From positions 62,001-126,000 of the forward strand of contig NZ_PJRS01000040.1 of NCBI RefSeq assembly GCF_002858925.1: 64,000 bases of DNA. Reading direction: 5' to 3'. The notes beneath the pieces were generated by a model, which was not told where the DNA came from, did no database searches, and worked only from the letters and a program-made list of their open reading frames with translations. The position numbers were made by a program, and so were the translations under genes. Source of the stretch: Caulobacter zeae (lineage in GTDB: Bacteria; Pseudomonadota; Alphaproteobacteria; Caulobacterales; Caulobacteraceae). Positions 43,219 to 51,205 of this stretch are shown piece after piece. Position 1 is the first letter of the stretch; every line of letters starts with the position of its first letter.

Positions 43219-43841
43219 AATACGCTCTTCAAGGCAATGTCGGCGTCGGGAGCGAACAGCGGCGAGACGCTGTCGTCGGGGCTAAGAGTCTGGCGCTCGG
43301 TCCACTCGCCCTCGAACGGGCGGCGGAAGACGTGCAACTGGGCGTGCTTGACGTCGATCACCCAGTATTCGGCGATCCCGGCGGCGGCGTAGGCCCGGCT
43401 CTTGGAGCCGAGGTCACGCTTGAGGGTGGCCAGCGAAGACTCGATGACGAGGAACACCTGATCGGCGCGCATGAAGAAGCCTTCGGCGTCGCGGGCGATC
43501 ACCGCGCCGTCCGGGTCGAAGGCCGAGATATCGGAAACGCGGACTGTACCGCCGTTGAGCACTTCGTAGCGGTCAGTCAGGCCCAACTGCGAGAGGGCCA
43601 GATTCAGCGCGAGCGACAGACGGGCGGCGGTCCGCGCATGAGGCAGGGATTCCGACGACATCCGCACCAGCCTTCCGTCTTCGAGTTCCACGCGGGTGGC
43701 GTCGTCGCGATCGAAAATTCCGGCCCGGAGCATGGTCTCCAGGTCGTCGACGGTCAGCAGGAACTCAGTCACGCCCTGTTCGGCGAAGCCTTCGGCCACG
43801 CCGTCGAACGGGTTGTCAGATGGACCGAGGTTCGTGCTCAT
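43215..43841 (-). CDS. Uma2-family (PD-(D/E)XK-like) protein
   Basis: The protein has 208 residues from ATG 43841, with GGAGACGCG upstream. The fold resembles Uma2/DUF820 proteins, which belong to the PD-(D/E)XK nuclease superfamily. Visible motifs are VELEDGRLVRMS, FDPDGAVIA, VFLVIESSLATLKRDLGSK and the closing YAAAGIAEYWVIDV. The central Asp and Glu of DGAV and VIES are plausible catalytic residues. Uma2 proteins are very common, and their DNA target and role are unsettled. This copy lies between nadB and nadC: it begins 29 bases after the nadB stop and overlaps nadC by four bases. That placement is unusual for a nuclease-like gene. Confidence 0.85.
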   Translation of the reverse strand: MSTNLGPSDNPFDGVAEGFAEQGVTEFLLTVDDLETMLRAGIFDRDDATRVELEDGRLVRMSSESLPHARTAARLSLALNLALSQLGLTDRYEVLNGGTVRVSDISAFDPDGAVIARDAEGFFMRADQVFLVIESSLATLKRDLGSKSRAYAAAGIAEYWVIDVKHAQLHVFRRPFEGEWTERQTLSPDDSVSPLFAPDADIALKSVF

Positions 43842-43870
43842 GGTCGCGTCTCCGTTCCCCTTACGTACCA

Positions 43871-45385
43871 CTACTCGGCGGCGTGGCGCAAACCGGCCTG
43901 GACCGGGTCGAGGGTGACGAAGGTGCGGACGGGGGCGGTCTTTTCGGGGAAGTCGGCGCGGTAATGACCGCCCCGGCTTTCCTCGCGGGCGAGGGCCGCG
44001 TCGACGATCAGGCGGGCGGCGACCAGGGGCGGGCAGGCGCCGTGGGCCGCTTCCAGGGCGGCGATTTCGGCTTGCAGGCGGACGAGGCCCGCCGCATCGC
44101 GGATGACGCCGGCGTCGCGGCTCATGGCCTTGCGCAGGGCCTGGAAGGCGGCGTCCGGCAGGTCGGGCAGCGCGGCCAGCGACACCGGCTCGCCGCCGAC
44201 TTGCCCGTCAGCCGCCGCAGCGCGGCCCGCGCGGGCGCCGAACACGGCCGCTTCCAGCAGGCTGTTGGAGGCCAGCCGGTTGGCGCCCTGCACGCCGGTG
44301 GAGGCGCATTCGCCGGCGGCGTAGAGGCCCGGCAGGTTGGTGCGGCCGTCCAGATCGGTGGTCACGCCGCCCATGTGGTAGTGCACGGCGGGCGTGACCG
44401 GGATCATCTCGCGGCGCGGATCGACGCCGGCGCTCTGGCAGGCCTCGAACACGGCCGGGAACTCGTGCGGGAAGTGTCCGCCCACCGCCGTCGTGGCGTC
44501 GAGGAACGCGCCGCGGCCGGCGGCGCGCTCGGCGTGGATGGCGCGGGCCACCACGTCGCGCGGAGCCAGCTCCTTGGCCGGATGGTAGTCCACCATGAAG
44601 GCGCGGCCATCGGAGTTGCGCAGAATCGAGCCCTCGCCGCGAAGAGCCTCGGTGGCCAGGGGGGCTGGATCACGGCCGATGTCGATCGCGGTGGGATGGA
44701 ACTGCACGAACTCGGGGTCGGCGATCTCGGCCCCGGCCAGGGCGGCCAGGCCCAGGCCCTCGCCGCGCACCTGGGCGGGCGTGGTGGTGACGGCATAGAG
44801 GCCGCCGACGCCGCCGGTAGCCAGGATCACGGTCTTGGCGTGGATTTCGACCAGTACGCCGTCGATCTCGGCCAGCACCCCGACCACCCGGCCGGTTTCG
44901 TCCTGGAGCAGGCGGCGGGCGCGGGCGTTCTCGCGCACTTCGATGCTCGGCGTGGCGCGCACGGCGGCCACGACGGCGGCCATTATCGCCGCGCCGGCGC
45001 CGTCGCCGCCGACGCGGGCGACGCGGGCCTTGGAGTGGGCGGCCTCGAGGCTGAGCACGAAATCGCCATCGGCTTTCCGGTCGAATGGCGCGCCGATGGC
45101 GGCCAGGGCGCGGACGGCGGCGGGACCTTCGCGGGTCAGCAGCGCCACGGCCTCGCCGTCGCACAGGCCGGCGCCGGCGGCGATGGTGTCGGCCGCGTGC
45201 AGCGACGGGGTGTCGTTGCCGGCCAGGGCGGCGGCCAGGCCGCCTTGCGCCCAGGCGCTGGAGCAGCCGGTGGCCAGCGGCGTCGGCGACAGCACCAGCG
45301 CGGTCTTCGCGGCAAGCGCGGCGCTGAGGCCGGCCAGGCCCGCACCGAGGATGATTGGGCCGTCGAAGGTGATGCGTTCGATCAT
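43871..45385 (-). CDS. nadB: L-aspartate oxidase
   Basis: This 504-residue flavoprotein has an N-terminal FAD site (ILGAGLAGLSAALAAKTALV), CSSAWAQGGLAAAL and TGGVGGLYAVTTTP. The substrate-site segment FVQFHPTAID, YHMGGVTTDLDGRTNLPGLY and GECASTGVQGANRLASNSLL complete the family pattern. It oxidises aspartate to iminoaspartate for quinolinate synthesis with NadA. The preferred start is ATG 45385. The gap to nadA is filled by a palindromic repeat (45399-45537). The gene is followed by the Uma2 gene and nadC. Confidence 0.95.
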   Translation of the reverse strand: MIERITFDGPIILGAGLAGLSAALAAKTALVLSPTPLATGCSSAWAQGGLAAALAGNDTPSLHAADTIAAGAGLCDGEAVALLTREGPAAVRALAAIGAPFDRKADGDFVLSLEAAHSKARVARVGGDGAGAAIMAAVVAAVRATPSIEVRENARARRLLQDETGRVVGVLAEIDGVLVEIHAKTVILATGGVGGLYAVTTTPAQVRGEGLGLAALAGAEIADPEFVQFHPTAIDIGRDPAPLATEALRGEGSILRNSDGRAFMVDYHPAKELAPRDVVARAIHAERAAGRGAFLDATTAVGGHFPHEFPAVFEACQSAGVDPRREMIPVTPAVHYHMGGVTTDLDGRTNLPGLYAAGECASTGVQGANRLASNSLLEAAVFGARAGRAAAADGQVGGEPVSLAALPDLPDAAFQALRKAMSRDAGVIRDAAGLVRLQAEIAALEAAHGACPPLVAARLIVDAALAREESRGGHYRADFPEKTAPVRTFVTLDPVQAGLRHAAE

Positions 45386-45398
45386 CTCGCACTCCACT

Positions 45399-45537
45399 CC
45401 CTTCCCCCTCGATGGGGGAAGGGTCGGGGATGGGGGTGAACGCTGCGGTTCAGCCATCCGAGGAAGACGAAGGCGGGCAGTGATGCGGAAGGGCCGCGTC
45501 ACCCCCATCCCAACCCTTCCCCCATCAAGGGGAAGGG
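45399..45537. repeat. Palindromic repeat (type B) between nadA and nadB
   Basis: The left arm has CCCTTCCCCC and GGGGGAAGGG around CTCGAT, and the right arm has CCCTTCCCCC and GGGGAAGGG around CATCAA. Facing inner segments are GGGGATGGGGGTGAA and GTCACCCCCATCCCA. It spans almost the whole gap between two genes of one operon, so it would form a hairpin in the nad mRNA. Confidence 0.8.
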
Positions 45538-45540
45538 CCT

Positions 45541-46626
45541 TTAAATCAGCTCCACGTCCACGTGGTGGCGCGCCTTGACCAGGTCGTAGCGGGCCGGGGC
45601 GGCGGGCGGGGGCAGGTCGATCATCCGCTGCACGGCCTGGCGGGCGCGACCCAGGACATCGGCGTCGACCGTGACCTCGTACTGCTCGTGCACCAGGGCG
45701 TCGTAGATGTTCTGCAGCGTGATCCGCTTCATGTGCGGACACATGTTGCAGGGGCCGATGAACTGGGTTCCGGGGCTTTCGGCCTGGACGTTGCTGGCCA
45801 TCGAGCACTCGGTGATCAGCACCACCTGGGCCGGCTTGCGGGCCGCCACGTAGTCGTTCATCGCCGCGGTCGAACCGGCGAAGTCCGAGGCCTCGAGGAT
45901 CTCGGCCGGGCATTCGGGGTGGGCCAGCACCTCGGCGCCGGGCCAGGCCGCGCGCATGTCGGCGATGTCCTGGGTGGTGAAGCGCTTGTGCACCTCGCAA
46001 TGGCCGGCCCAGGCGATGATCTTGACGTTGGTCTGGCGGGCGACGTTGCGGGCCAGGAACTCGTCGGGGATCAGGATGACCTTGTCGGTCCCCCATTCCT
46101 TGGCGGCCCACTCCACCACCTGCACGGCGTTGGCGCTGGTGCAGCAGATGTCGGTCTCGGCCTTCACGTCGGCGGTGGTGTTGACATAGGTGACCACCGG
46201 AACGCCCGGATGGCGCTCCTTGATCAGCCGCACGTCCGCGCCGGTGATCGACGAGGCCAGCGAGCAGCCGGCCTTGAGGTCGGGGATCAGGATCTTCTTC
46301 TCGGGGCTCAGCACCTTGCTGGTCTCGGCCATGAAGTGCACGCCGGCCTGGATGATGATCGCCGCGTCGCTCTTGGCGGCCTCCTTGGCGAGCGCGAGGC
46401 TGTCGCCCACGAAGTCGCCCACGCCGTGGAAGATGTCCGGCGTCATGTAGTTGTGGGCCAGGATGGCGGCGTTCTTCTCGCGCTTGATCCGGTTGATCTC
46501 CGAGATCAGCGGCGCCTGCAGACGCCATTCCATCGGGGTGACGTGGTGCTTGACCTTGTCCCAGACGGCGGCGGTTTCCGCCTCGATATCGGCGGTGAAG
46601 GCGAGGGGCGCGAAACCGTCGGCCAT
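45541..46626 (-). CDS. nadA: Quinolinate synthase
   Basis: The protein has 361 residues from ATG 46626. The iron-sulfur ligands of the family are visible: AGCSLASSIT, the CC of ETDICCTSANAVQ and CNMCPHMKRITLQNIYDAL. AILAHNYMTPDIF at residue 52 and HPECPAEILEASDFAGSTAA near 235 are typical of NadA. It condenses iminoaspartate with dihydroxyacetone phosphate, using an oxygen-sensitive cluster. It is the first gene of the nad operon, with two operator-like repeats upstream. Confidence 0.95.
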   Translation of the reverse strand: MADGFAPLAFTADIEAETAAVWDKVKHHVTPMEWRLQAPLISEINRIKREKNAAILAHNYMTPDIFHGVGDFVGDSLALAKEAAKSDAAIIIQAGVHFMAETSKVLSPEKKILIPDLKAGCSLASSITGADVRLIKERHPGVPVVTYVNTTADVKAETDICCTSANAVQVVEWAAKEWGTDKVILIPDEFLARNVARQTNVKIIAWAGHCEVHKRFTTQDIADMRAAWPGAEVLAHPECPAEILEASDFAGSTAAMNDYVAARKPAQVVLITECSMASNVQAESPGTQFIGPCNMCPHMKRITLQNIYDALVHEQYEVTVDADVLGRARQAVQRMIDLPPPAAPARYDLVKARHHVDVELI

Positions 46627-46637
46627 GTCGTCCTCTC

Positions 46638-46658
46638 TTATGCTCAAAGTGAGCATTT
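46638..46658. promoter_or_regulatory. nadA operator-like repeat, proximal copy
   Basis: ATGCTC and GAGCAT flank AAAGT, 12 bases before the nadA start codon. Its sequence matches the distal copy at 46712 except at the edges. This spacing fits a repressor that blocks transcription of the NAD genes, such as an NrtR- or NadQ-type factor. The regulator is not in the window. Confidence 0.65.
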
Positions 46659-46711
46659 CCTGGGCCTCAAAAAACGCCGGGCAAAGGTTGCGGCTCCGTC
46701 CGGCGTTGCGG

Positions 46712-46734
46712 CTTATGCTGAAAGTGAGCATAAG
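46712..46734. promoter_or_regulatory. nadA operator-like repeat, distal copy
   Basis: CTTATGCT and AGCATAAG are perfect 8-base arms around GAAAGTG. Its centre is 75 bases from the centre of the proximal copy, close to seven helical turns, which would put both on the same face of the DNA. Just beyond it GGCTAT-CCACAT-ATAGCC (46736-46753) encloses CTATCCACA, one mismatch from a DnaA box. Confidence 0.65.
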
Positions 46735-46833
46735 GGGCTATCCACATATAGCCGCTCGTTCCGGGAATGCAAAGCATGCGGACGAAAAATCCCGCGCGGC
46801 CGGGCAATCACGCCTGTTCGGTCGAAGGGCAGG

Positions 46834-49227
46834 TCAATGCGGGCGGCGGGTCTCGAAGGCTTGGTCTATGGCCCGCACCAGCGCGTCCAGCGCATAGGGC
46901 TTGCGCAGAAGCGGCCAGGGCGCGGCGCGGGCTTCCGCCAGCTCCTGGCCGGTGTAGCCGGAACTCAGCAGGATCGGCAGCTCGGGTCGCTCGGTCGACA
47001 GGATGGAGGCCAGATCCACCCCGCTCTTGTCGCCGGGCATCATCACGTCGGTGAGCAGCAGGCCAAGGTCGGGATGGGCCCGGGCCATGCTCAGCGCCTC
47101 GTCGGCGTCACCGGCCCGGCGCACGTTGTGGCCCAGCTCGATCAGCATGGCCTCGACCAGGTCGCCGACCTCGACGTCGTCCTCGGCCAGAAGCACCTCG
47201 ACGCCGGGGCGGGGAGCGGGCGGGGCCACCGGCGTCGCCTGCAGGATCGCGCCCTCGTGGCTGGCCGGCAGCAGCAGCGACACCGTCGTGCCCTGGCCCG
47301 GCTTGGAGGCGATCTCGACCTCGCCGCCGCTCTGGCGCACGAAGCCGTAGACCTGCGACAGGCCAAGCCCCGTGCCCTTGCCCGAAGCCTTGGTGGTGAA
47401 GAACGGCTCGAAGGCGCGGGCGATGGTGGCCGCGTCCATGCCCTTGCCCTCGTCGCGCACCGAGACCCGCAGGTAGGCGCCGGGCTTCAGCTCGCCGCGC
47501 GGCTTGTCGACGGTCTCGGGCCCGGACTCCACGACGATCGCGCCGCCCGGGGGGCTGGCGTCGCGGGCGTTGACCACCAGGTTCAGCAGGGCGGCCTCGA
47601 ACTGGCCCGCGTCGATCCGCGCCGTGCGCGTGCCCGAGCCCAGGCTGAGCTTCAGCGGCAGCACCTCGCCGACGGCCCGGCGCAGCAGGGCCTCGCTCTC
47701 GGCGATCAGGCGGTCCACCCGGCAGATCTCCGGATTGAGCGGCTGGCGGCGGGCGAAGGCCAGCAGGTGCTGGGTCAGCTTCTCGCCACGTCTGGCGGCC
47801 GAAAGCGCCGCGTCGACCATCTTGTCGCGCCGGCGGGCGTCGTCGGGATGGCGCTGCACGGCGTCCAGGGCGCCGATGACCACGGTCAGCAGATTGTTGA
47901 AGTCGTGGGCCACGCCACCGGTCAACTGGCCGATGGCTTCCAGCTTCTGGGCTTGGTTCAGCGCGGCCTGGGCCAGGTCCCGCTCGGCGACGGCGGCGTC
48001 GACCTTGTCGGCCAGCAGTTCGTTCATGCCCGTCAGCTTGGCCTCGGCCTCCTTGGCGTCGCTGACGTCGAAGGCGATGCCGATGAAGCCCGCGAAGCTC
48101 CCTCCGGGGCCATAGCGTGGCTGCGAGAACGATTTCAGCCACCGCCACTGGCCGTCTGGCCGGCGATAGCGCGCCTCCAGGCTGAACGGCCTGCGCGAGG
48201 CCTCGCCGGCGATCTGGGCCTTGAGGATGGTCGGCAGATCCTCGGGATGGATGCGGGTGCGCCAGTCCAGCGTCAGGGCGTCGCGATAGTCGGCGCCGGC
48301 GAAGTCCACATAGGCGGCGTTGACGAACTCGCGCGCGCCGCCCATGCCGGTGATCCACATCAGGGCCGGGGCGCTGTCGGCCAGAGCGCGGAAGCGGGCC
48401 TCGCTCTCCCGCAGGCCTTCCTCGGCCTGGCGGCGCTTGGTGACCTCGAAATTGACGCCCAGCACGCGCACGGCGCGGCCTGCTGCGTCGCGCTCGATCC
48501 GGCCCAGGCCATGGATCCAGCGCTCGCCGTCCGGCCCGTCGACCAGCCGATACTCGACCTCGTAGAGCGGCCCGCTCTTGATCGCCCGTCTGATCTCCTC
48601 CTGCACCCGGGGGCGGTCCTCGGGATGCACCGCGGACGCCACCTGCTCGAAATCCAGCGGACCGTCCGGGGGCAGGCGCAGGTTGCGACGCGCGGCCGGC
48701 GACAGGTGCAGGGCCCCGGTGGTCACGTCCCATTCCCAGGGGCCGACGCCGGCGGCGGCCTGGGTCACGTCCAGCCGCGTCTCGGCGTCCTGCTGGCGGC
48801 GGCGGGCCTCGGCCAGGCCGATCACCGCCTGGCGCATGCCGTGGGCCACCGCCGTCGTGGCCGTGGCCGAGACCAGGTACAGCACCATCGAGGCGGTCTG
48901 CGGCTCGCTCAAGGTGTCGGCATACCGGCCGGCCCACAGCCACCAGCCGAGCGCCGCCCCGCTGGCGATCGGCACGAGCCCCCAGCGCCAGCCGGCATAC
49001 AGCGTCACCAGCACCATCGCCGGGAAGAAGGCCTGGGTCGCGCCCAGGGTCTGGTCGGGCCCGAGCAGGGCGAAGCGCATGCCCAGCGCCGCCAGCGTGG
49101 CCACGATCGCGGCCAGGGCCGCCCGCCAGAACGGCGGAGGAACCTCTGGTATGAGCCACGCGCTTAGCAGGGCGGACGCCGCAAGGCGCGGCGTCGGCGT
49201 GGGGGCGAGCGGATCGTTTTTGTTCAT
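46834..49227 (-). CDS. Hybrid sensor histidine kinase
   Basis: The protein has 797 residues from ATG 49227, with GGAGCAAGA before it. About four or five N-terminal membrane helices (residues 35-130) precede two PAS domains (about 145-265 and 280-395). The kinase core has the phospho-acceptor His in TGGVAHDFNNLL near 440, an N box LVVNARDASPPGG near 559 and GKGTGLGLSQVYGF near 615. A C-terminal receiver has LLAEDDVEVGD and LTDVMMPG with the Asp near 726. The HDFNN signature is typical of a kinase group that often works through its own receiver. It is divergent from dps across 78 bases. The signal is unknown. Confidence 0.9.
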   Translation of the reverse strand: MNKNDPLAPTPTPRLAASALLSAWLIPEVPPPFWRAALAAIVATLAALGMRFALLGPDQTLGATQAFFPAMVLVTLYAGWRWGLVPIASGAALGWWLWAGRYADTLSEPQTASMVLYLVSATATTAVAHGMRQAVIGLAEARRRQQDAETRLDVTQAAAGVGPWEWDVTTGALHLSPAARRNLRLPPDGPLDFEQVASAVHPEDRPRVQEEIRRAIKSGPLYEVEYRLVDGPDGERWIHGLGRIERDAAGRAVRVLGVNFEVTKRRQAEEGLRESEARFRALADSAPALMWITGMGGAREFVNAAYVDFAGADYRDALTLDWRTRIHPEDLPTILKAQIAGEASRRPFSLEARYRRPDGQWRWLKSFSQPRYGPGGSFAGFIGIAFDVSDAKEAEAKLTGMNELLADKVDAAVAERDLAQAALNQAQKLEAIGQLTGGVAHDFNNLLTVVIGALDAVQRHPDDARRRDKMVDAALSAARRGEKLTQHLLAFARRQPLNPEICRVDRLIAESEALLRRAVGEVLPLKLSLGSGTRTARIDAGQFEAALLNLVVNARDASPPGGAIVVESGPETVDKPRGELKPGAYLRVSVRDEGKGMDAATIARAFEPFFTTKASGKGTGLGLSQVYGFVRQSGGEVEIASKPGQGTTVSLLLPASHEGAILQATPVAPPAPRPGVEVLLAEDDVEVGDLVEAMLIELGHNVRRAGDADEALSMARAHPDLGLLLTDVMMPGDKSGVDLASILSTERPELPILLSSGYTGQELAEARAAPWPLLRKPYALDALVRAIDQAFETRRPH

Positions 49228-49305
49228 TCTTGCTCCGCGCTCATGAGCAGGCTTGCCAAGAGCATGGACACGCTTACCTAGGACACGCAACACGGGAGAT
49301 CATGA

Positions 49306-49782
49306 ATGGCGACCGCTCCGAACATCGGCATTTCGGCCAAGCAACGCGCTGACATCGCGCAGGGACTGAACAAGGTCCTGGCCGACAGCTATGCGCTCTA
49401 CCTCAAGACGCACGGCTATCACTGGAATGTTCGCGGGCCCTACTTCCAGTCCCTGCACATCCTCCTGGAAGGCCAATACAACGAAGAATGGGCCGCTCTT
49501 GACCTGATCGCCGAGCGCATTCGCGCCCTGGGCGAGCTGGCGCCCCAGGGCTACGCCGCCTTCGGCAACCTCTCCAGCATCAAGGACGGCGACGCCGAAA
49601 AGGACTGGGAGGGCATGATCAAGGAACTCCTGGCCGACAACGAGACGGTCATCGCCACCCTGCGCGGCGCCATCGACGCCCCGGACGAGGCGGGCGACGA
49701 AGCCACGGTCGACCTCTACACCCAGCGCCTGGCGGCCCACGAAAAGCACGCCTGGATGCTGCGCTCGACCCTGAGCAAGTAA
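49306..49782 (+). CDS. dps: Dps-family ferritin-like DNA protection protein
   Basis: This 158-residue protein has the ferroxidase residues at the expected places: LKTHGYHWNVRGPYFQSLHI and EGQYNEEWAALDLIAERIRA (His, Asp and Glu at the subunit interface). Dps forms a 12-subunit shell that stores iron and protects DNA from peroxide. GGGAG lies ahead of the start. It is divergent from the histidine kinase and followed 14 bases later by a SleB-type hydrolase gene. Joint control by the kinase is possible but not shown. Confidence 0.92.
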   Translation: MATAPNIGISAKQRADIAQGLNKVLADSYALYLKTHGYHWNVRGPYFQSLHILLEGQYNEEWAALDLIAERIRALGELAPQGYAAFGNLSSIKDGDAEKDWEGMIKELLADNETVIATLRGAIDAPDEAGDEATVDLYTQRLAAHEKHAWMLRSTLSK

Positions 49783-49796
49783 TCCGACCACCCCGC

Positions 49797-51014
49797 GTGC
49801 CGTCCTCAAGGCGACATCCGGGCAAGAAGGCCGCCGCGGTGCTGATCGCCGTCGGCGGCCTTTCTGCGTGCGCCACCGCCTATCACCTGCCGCGCCAGCA
49901 CGGCCGGGCCGCGGGCCTAGCCAGCCAGGCGGGCGCGCTGTCCGACGCCGGGCTGGCGCGCTACACGGCCGACATGGACCCGGCGATGCTGGCCCTGGCC
50001 CGCCGCCACGATCCGCGGCCGCGCAAGGACTACTGGGGCCGCGTGCGAGGCTGGGAGGTGATCGACATCGCCACGATCCCGGTGCTGGGCGATGGCGCCC
50101 CAAGCTTCGAGGACGCGCGGCTGATCAACGCCTACCGCGCGCCGGCGCCCCTGCCGATCGAGGCGGCTCGGCCCTTCGTGCTGAAGACCTCGGGCGAGGA
50201 GCGGGCGAGGGCGCTGCACTGCCTGACCCAGGCGGTCTATTTCGAGGCTGGCTTCGAGCCCGCCGAGGGCCAGCAGGCCGTGGCCCAGACCGTGCTCAAC
50301 CGTCTGCGCCATCCGGGCTATCCCAAGTCGATCTGCGGGGTGATCTACGAGGGCTCGCTGCGCAGCACCGGCTGCCAGTTCAGTTTCACCTGCGATGGCT
50401 CGCTGGAGAAGACGGTGGTCCCGACGATGTGGGACCGCGCCCAGGCCGTGGCCCGGCGGGCGCTGTCGGGCTTCGTGATGAAGGACGTGGGCGTGGCCAC
50501 CCACTACCACGCCGATTACGTGGCCCCTTACTGGGCGCCGACCCTGGTCAAGCTGCGCCAGGTCGGCACGCACATCTTCTATCGCTGGACGGGACCGTCG
50601 GGCACGCTGGCCGCGTTCAAGGGCCGCTATGCCGGCGGCGAGACCCGGATCTCGACCGCCACCCTGATGGGCGCCGACCCGCGCACGCTGGAGGCCGCCC
50701 CGCCCGCCGTGCTGGCCCAGAACCTCGCCCAGGCCCTGGGCGGGCCCGCGCCGACCGCGGCCCTCAAGGACGCCCGAGTGGTGGTCATCCCAGATGCGGC
50801 CGCGCCGGGCGGCGAGCGGATCAGGGTCGAGGGCAGTGTCGCCGGCCGCCGCATCGCCACGCCCGAAGAGATCGCCCGCATCAACAAGGCCCTGGAAGTG
50901 CTGCCCGAGGTCCAGGCCGAAGCCGCCGCCGGGCCCGTTTCGCCGCCGCCGCCCGTCGAGGCGCCGCCGCCCAAGCCGAAGCCCAGGCCGCCGAATCTGC
51001 TGAATCCGCTCTAA
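49797..51014 (+). CDS. SleB-like cell wall hydrolase
   Basis: The protein has 405 residues from GTG 49797. The N-terminus has a hydrophobic signal with a possible lipobox (GLSACAT near residue 24). The hydrolase domain contains LTQAVYFEAGFEPAEGQQAV, AQTVLNRLRHPGYPKSICGV and YEGSLRSTGCQFSFTCDGS, the signature of SleB/Hydrolase_2 enzymes. GVATHYHADYVAPYWA follows. The C-terminus is proline-rich. Such enzymes cleave peptidoglycan glycan strands. It would act in the periplasm during wall remodelling. Its position right after dps suggests, but does not prove, shared expression. Confidence 0.85.
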   Translation: MPSSRRHPGKKAAAVLIAVGGLSACATAYHLPRQHGRAAGLASQAGALSDAGLARYTADMDPAMLALARRHDPRPRKDYWGRVRGWEVIDIATIPVLGDGAPSFEDARLINAYRAPAPLPIEAARPFVLKTSGEERARALHCLTQAVYFEAGFEPAEGQQAVAQTVLNRLRHPGYPKSICGVIYEGSLRSTGCQFSFTCDGSLEKTVVPTMWDRAQAVARRALSGFVMKDVGVATHYHADYVAPYWAPTLVKLRQVGTHIFYRWTGPSGTLAAFKGRYAGGETRISTATLMGADPRTLEAAPPAVLAQNLAQALGGPAPTAALKDARVVVIPDAAAPGGERIRVEGSVAGRRIATPEEIARINKALEVLPEVQAEAAAGPVSPPPPVEAPPPKPKPRPPNLLNPL

Positions 51015-51019
51015 AAGAT

Positions 51020-51146
51020 CCTCCCCCTCTGAGGGAGGTGTCGCCGAAGGCGACGGAGGGGGGCGTTCTCAGCCGCCGCAACGTCGGAAGGTCATCACCA
51101 ACTCCCCCCACCGATCGCTGCGCGATCGCCTCCCCCAGAGGGGGAG
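51020..51146. repeat. Palindromic repeat (type A) after the hydrolase gene
   Basis: CCTCCCCC-TCTG-AGGGAGG with GTCGCC-GAA-GGCGAC forms the left part. CGATCGC-TGC-GCGATCG with CCTCCCCC-AGA-GGGGGAGG forms the right. The right inner stem is the same CGATCGC hairpin that occurs in the helicase copy at 7521-7537. It lies between two convergent genes. Confidence 0.85.
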
Positions 51147-51156
51147 GTTCCAAAGA

Positions 51157-51182
51157 AAAAGGGGCGACTTTCGCCGCCCCTT
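51157..51182. terminator. Bidirectional terminator hairpin
   Basis: AAAGGGGCG pairs with CGCCCCTTT around an eight-base loop. A-rich and T-rich flanks make it a working terminator for trxB (leftward) and for the hydrolase gene (rightward). Confidence 0.8.
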
Positions 51183-51205
51183 TCAAACTTCGACCGGACC
51201 CAGTC

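Noticed and set aside
46736..46753. Replication origin suggested by a DnaA-like box
   Set aside because: A single near match without AT-rich unwinding sequence or further boxes is not enough.
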